Assembly (NCBI GenBank): GCA_900468805.1
Contig: UEIF01000009.1
Coordinates: 62,001-126,000 of the forward strand
Direction: 5' to 3'
Length of the DNA stretch: 64,000 nucleotides
Source: Hyphomicrobiales bacterium
GTDB lineage: Bacteria; Pseudomonadota; Alphaproteobacteria; Rhizobiales; Rhizobiaceae
Position 1 is the first letter of the stretch. The number at the start of each line of letters is the position of its first letter. The position numbers were made by a program, and so were the translations under genes. The notes under the pieces were generated by a model. The model saw only the letters and a list, made by a program, of their open reading frames with translations. It was not told where the DNA came from and made no database searches. Below are positions 61,583 through 64,000 of this stretch, piece by piece.

Positions 61583-64000
61583 ATGTCCTCTCAAAATATT
61601 ACGGGCGCTTCGGGCGCGAATGTTCATGCAACCGCCGCTGATCCCGATTTCGGCATCCGCGCCGCTCTCCTGTCGAATGATCAGCTGAGGGTAAAGGCGG
61701 CGCAGTTTGCGGAAAGCCGCGCGCTTGATGTGACGAGTTTCAAGAATTTCGATTTCTTCCAGCGGCACCGGGAGAACGAAGGCGAGATTCTGAGGGTCTA
61801 TCGCGCTGCTGCAAAGGATGTCGATGCGGGAGAAAGCATCACGCCGGCGACCGAATGGCTGCTCGACAACCACTACATCGTCGAGGAAGCCATCCAGGAA
61901 GTCCGCCGTGACTTTCCGAAAAAATTCTATCGCGAACTGCGCAAGATCAAGCTCGACGGAACGGAAGTGCCGCGCACGCTGGCGCTTGCCTGGCTCTACA
62001 TGGCGCATGCGCATAGCAATATCAGCAATGCCGGCATGGCGGCGGTCACGGAAGGTTTCCAGGACAAGGAGACGCTGCGCATCGGCGAACTCTGGGCGCT
62101 GCCCTCGCTCGTCCGCTACGTGCTGATCGACAATCTTCGCCATGTTGCGACGCGCGTCGACAAGAGTCGTGAAATGCGCACCAGCGCCAATGCAGCCGCG
62201 ACCCAGGCGATAGCGCTCGGTGATGCAGGGTCCGCCGGCTTCCTGGAGACCCTTGTCGCCAATCTCGACGATACGACCTTCGTCACCCAGCTACATTATC
62301 GCCTGCGCAACGCGCTGGAGCCAACCGAAGCTGCGCTCAGCTGGCTCGAGGCGAAACTCGCGGCAAAGGGGACCGATGCCGAAGCGGTGATGTCGGCCGA
62401 GCAGGTGCGTCTTGGCGCGGCCAACACGCTGATGGGCAGCATCATCAAGAGCCTGCGCGAGATCAACGATACCGACTGGTCCGAATGGGTCGAAGAAGTC
62501 AGCACGATCGACAAGTTGCTCTGGCAGCAGACGGATTATGCCGAGCTTGATTCCGGATCCCGCAACAGCTATCGCCGCCAGATCGAGAAGCTTGCCAAGC
62601 GCTCCGACAAGACGGAAATGGATATTGCCGAGGCGGCCGTGCGTCTGGCCGATCGCGCGAAAGCAGAAAGCCAGGATCCCTCCTCTTCGGCGGGCAATGT
62701 CGGCTATTATTTCGTCGGCAACGGGCGACGGGCGCTGGAGGCCGAGATCGGTTTCCGGCCAACGCTTGGCCTGCGCTTCATGCGCGCGATCCGCAAGCTG
62801 AACTGGCTGGCGATCGCCGTGCCGGTTCTGCTCCTGACGCTGCTGGCGCTGGTCATCACCAATGCGATTTTCGTCGATGCCGGCATGCCGCTTTTTGCGA
62901 TGATCGTTCTGCTGCTGATGTTTGCGCTTCCGGCATCCGAAGGCGCGACCGGTCTCTTCAACTTCTTCGCTACCTTCTTCATCACGCCCGATCGTCTTGT
63001 CGGTTACGAATTCAAGAAGGGCCTGCCGGCAGACGCTCGCACGCTTGTCACCATCCCCTGCCTGATCGGCAAGCGCGAGCATGTCGATGAACTCGTCCGC
63101 AATCTCGAGGTCCATTATCTCGCCAATGCCCGCGGCGAAATTTATTACGCGCTTTTGAGCGACTGGCCGGACGCGCAGGAGGAGCAGAGCGACCGCGATC
63201 TCGAAGTGCTCGACTATGCGCTGAGCAAGATTGCCAATCTGGAGGCACGTTATGCCGAGGAGAGCAAGCAGCGCTTCTATCTGCTGCATCGTCGCCGTCA
63301 ATATAATCCGGGCGAAGGCGCCTGGATGGGCTGGGAGCGAAAGCGCGGCAAGCTGCACGAGCTCAACATGCTGTTGCGCGGCGCACCGAACACGAGCTTC
63401 CTGCCCGGTGCCGATCGCGTGCCGCAGGATGTGAAATATGTCATGACGCTTGACAGCGACACGCGGGTCGTCCGTGACACCGTGACCAAGCTTGTCGGCA
63501 AACTGCATCACCCGATCAATCGCCCGGTATTCGACGCCAAGAAGCAACGTGTCGTCGATGGCTACGGCGTGCTTCAGCCCCGCGTGACGCCGTCGCTCAC
63601 GACAGGCAAGGATGCTTCGACCTTCCAGCGCGTCTTCTCTGTCAATCGCGGCCTAGACCCCTATGTTTTTGCCGTCTCCGACGTCTATCAGGACATCACC
63701 GGCGAAGGCACCTTCACCGGCAAAGGTCTCTATCACGTCGATGCCTTCGAAGCGTCGCTCAAGGGCCGAATCAAGGAAAACTCGGTTCTCAGCCATGACC
63801 TGCTCGAAGGTTCGATGGCGCGCTGCGCACTGGTAACAGACTGCGAGCTCGTCGAGGACTTTCCGATCCGCTACGAAGTGGAAGTCTCGCGTCAGCATCG
63901 CTGGGCGCGGGGCGACTGGCAGCTTCTGCCCTACATCTTTGATGACCGCCGCGGCGTCACTGCGCTCGGCGGCTGGAAGATGTTCGACAATCTACGCCGG
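61583..64000 (+). CDS. ndvB: Cyclic beta-1,2-glucan synthase, N-terminal 806 residues
   Basis: The gene starts at ATG 61583 (MSSQNITGASGANVHATA) and runs off the window with no stop. The first 400 residues are a soluble N-terminal region (LLDNHYIVEEAIQEVRRDFP). Membrane helices near 405-450 (IAVPVLLLTLLALVITNAIF) follow, then a family GT84 glycosyltransferase part with MTLDSDTRV near 620 and QHRWARGDWQ near 771. NdvB/ChvB of rhizobia and agrobacteria is an inner-membrane enzyme of about 2,800 residues that makes cyclic beta-1,2-glucans from UDP-glucose, needed for hypo-osmotic growth and for root infection. What is seen is about a quarter of it. Confidence 0.95.
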   Translation, partial: MSSQNITGASGANVHATAADPDFGIRAALLSNDQLRVKAAQFAESRALDVTSFKNFDFFQRHRENEGEILRVYRAAAKDVDAGESITPATEWLLDNHYIVEEAIQEVRRDFPKKFYRELRKIKLDGTEVPRTLALAWLYMAHAHSNISNAGMAAVTEGFQDKETLRIGELWALPSLVRYVLIDNLRHVATRVDKSREMRTSANAAATQAIALGDAGSAGFLETLVANLDDTTFVTQLHYRLRNALEPTEAALSWLEAKLAAKGTDAEAVMSAEQVRLGAANTLMGSIIKSLREINDTDWSEWVEEVSTIDKLLWQQTDYAELDSGSRNSYRRQIEKLAKRSDKTEMDIAEAAVRLADRAKAESQDPSSSAGNVGYYFVGNGRRALEAEIGFRPTLGLRFMRAIRKLNWLAIAVPVLLLTLLALVITNAIFVDAGMPLFAMIVLLLMFALPASEGATGLFNFFATFFITPDRLVGYEFKKGLPADARTLVTIPCLIGKREHVDELVRNLEVHYLANARGEIYYALLSDWPDAQEEQSDRDLEVLDYALSKIANLEARYAEESKQRFYLLHRRRQYNPGEGAWMGWERKRGKLHELNMLLRGAPNTSFLPGADRVPQDVKYVMTLDSDTRVVRDTVTKLVGKLHHPINRPVFDAKKQRVVDGYGVLQPRVTPSLTTGKDASTFQRVFSVNRGLDPYVFAVSDVYQDITGEGTFTGKGLYHVDAFEASLKGRIKENSVLSHDLLEGSMARCALVTDCELVEDFPIRYEVEVSRQHRWARGDWQLLPYIFDDRRGVTALGGWKMFDNLRR

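Noticed and set aside
62291..63547. 418-codon minus-strand frame inside ndvB
   Set aside because: It is exactly antisense to strongly conserved NdvB sequence and shows no domain or start signal.
1..64000. CRISPR arrays, insertion sequences, phage genes, tRNA or rRNA genes
   Set aside because: I looked for spaced repeats, transposase motifs and tRNA-like cloverleaf ends and saw none I could support.

Overview
The window looks like a chromosomal or chromid segment of a GC-rich alphaproteobacterium of the Rhizobiaceae, most likely Rhizobium or a close relative. This rests on a cyclic beta-1,2-glucan synthase (NdvB/ChvB) at the right edge, a 48-residue DUF1127 protein, an RNA with the shape of the rhizobial alpha-r14 (NfeR1) regulators, three CUT1 sugar ABC transporters, and small families common in rhizobia (DUF982, DUF2934, DUF1194, DUF6894). 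I saw no rRNA, tRNA, insertion sequence, phage or CRISPR array. The window cuts a flippase gene at its left edge and ndvB at its right edge.

Layout. 1-7.3 kb is a cell-surface polysaccharide region: Wzx-like flippase, family 2 glycosyltransferase, PPP phosphatase, two unrecognised envelope proteins, an outer-membrane polysaccharide export lipoprotein and an O-antigen-ligase-like membrane protein. 7.6-12.7 kb holds a LapG-like periplasmic cysteine protease, a type I secretion ABC exporter with its adaptor, and a small RTX-like secreted protein. 12.7-20.3 kb is a LacI-controlled sugar operon (dehydrogenase, isomerase/epimerase, complete ABC importer) with clear operators. 20.3-31 kb is mixed: an EmrAB-type efflux pair, a DUF2231/sorbosone-dehydrogenase pair, a Crp/Fnr regulator, small proteins, a DUF1194 protein, a flavin monooxygenase, DUF1127 and the small RNA.

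31-42 kb is a siderophore-iron region: AraC regulator, TonB-dependent receptor, a five-gene run (binding protein, two permeases, ATPase, DUF2218-SIP ferric-siderophore reductase), a lytic transglycosylase and a second SIP reductase. An iron-responsive (IRO-type) operator precedes the importer genes. 42-43.5 kb carries small stress-type or unknown proteins. 43.6-50.8 kb is a second sugar ABC operon ending in an unusual oxidoreductase/aldo-keto-reductase fusion, with a divergent AraC regulator. 50.9-58.8 kb is an acylphosphatase and a third sugar ABC operon led by a GH78 alpha-L-rhamnosidase, with a divergent LacI regulator. 58.8-61.2 kb is a nitric-oxide module (Rrf2/NsrR-type regulator, group III truncated haemoglobin fused to DUF1971, flavohaemoglobin). 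ndvB follows.

Together the genes describe a soil or root bacterium that makes surface glycans, scavenges plant-derived sugars and rhamnosides, takes up siderophore iron and detoxifies nitric oxide. The least-described points are the protease/type I secretion/RTX group, the Gfo-Idh-AKR fusion, the truncated-haemoglobin-DUF1971 fusion, hairpins at the binding-protein/permease junction of all three sugar operons, and the three-loop anti-Shine-Dalgarno RNA.
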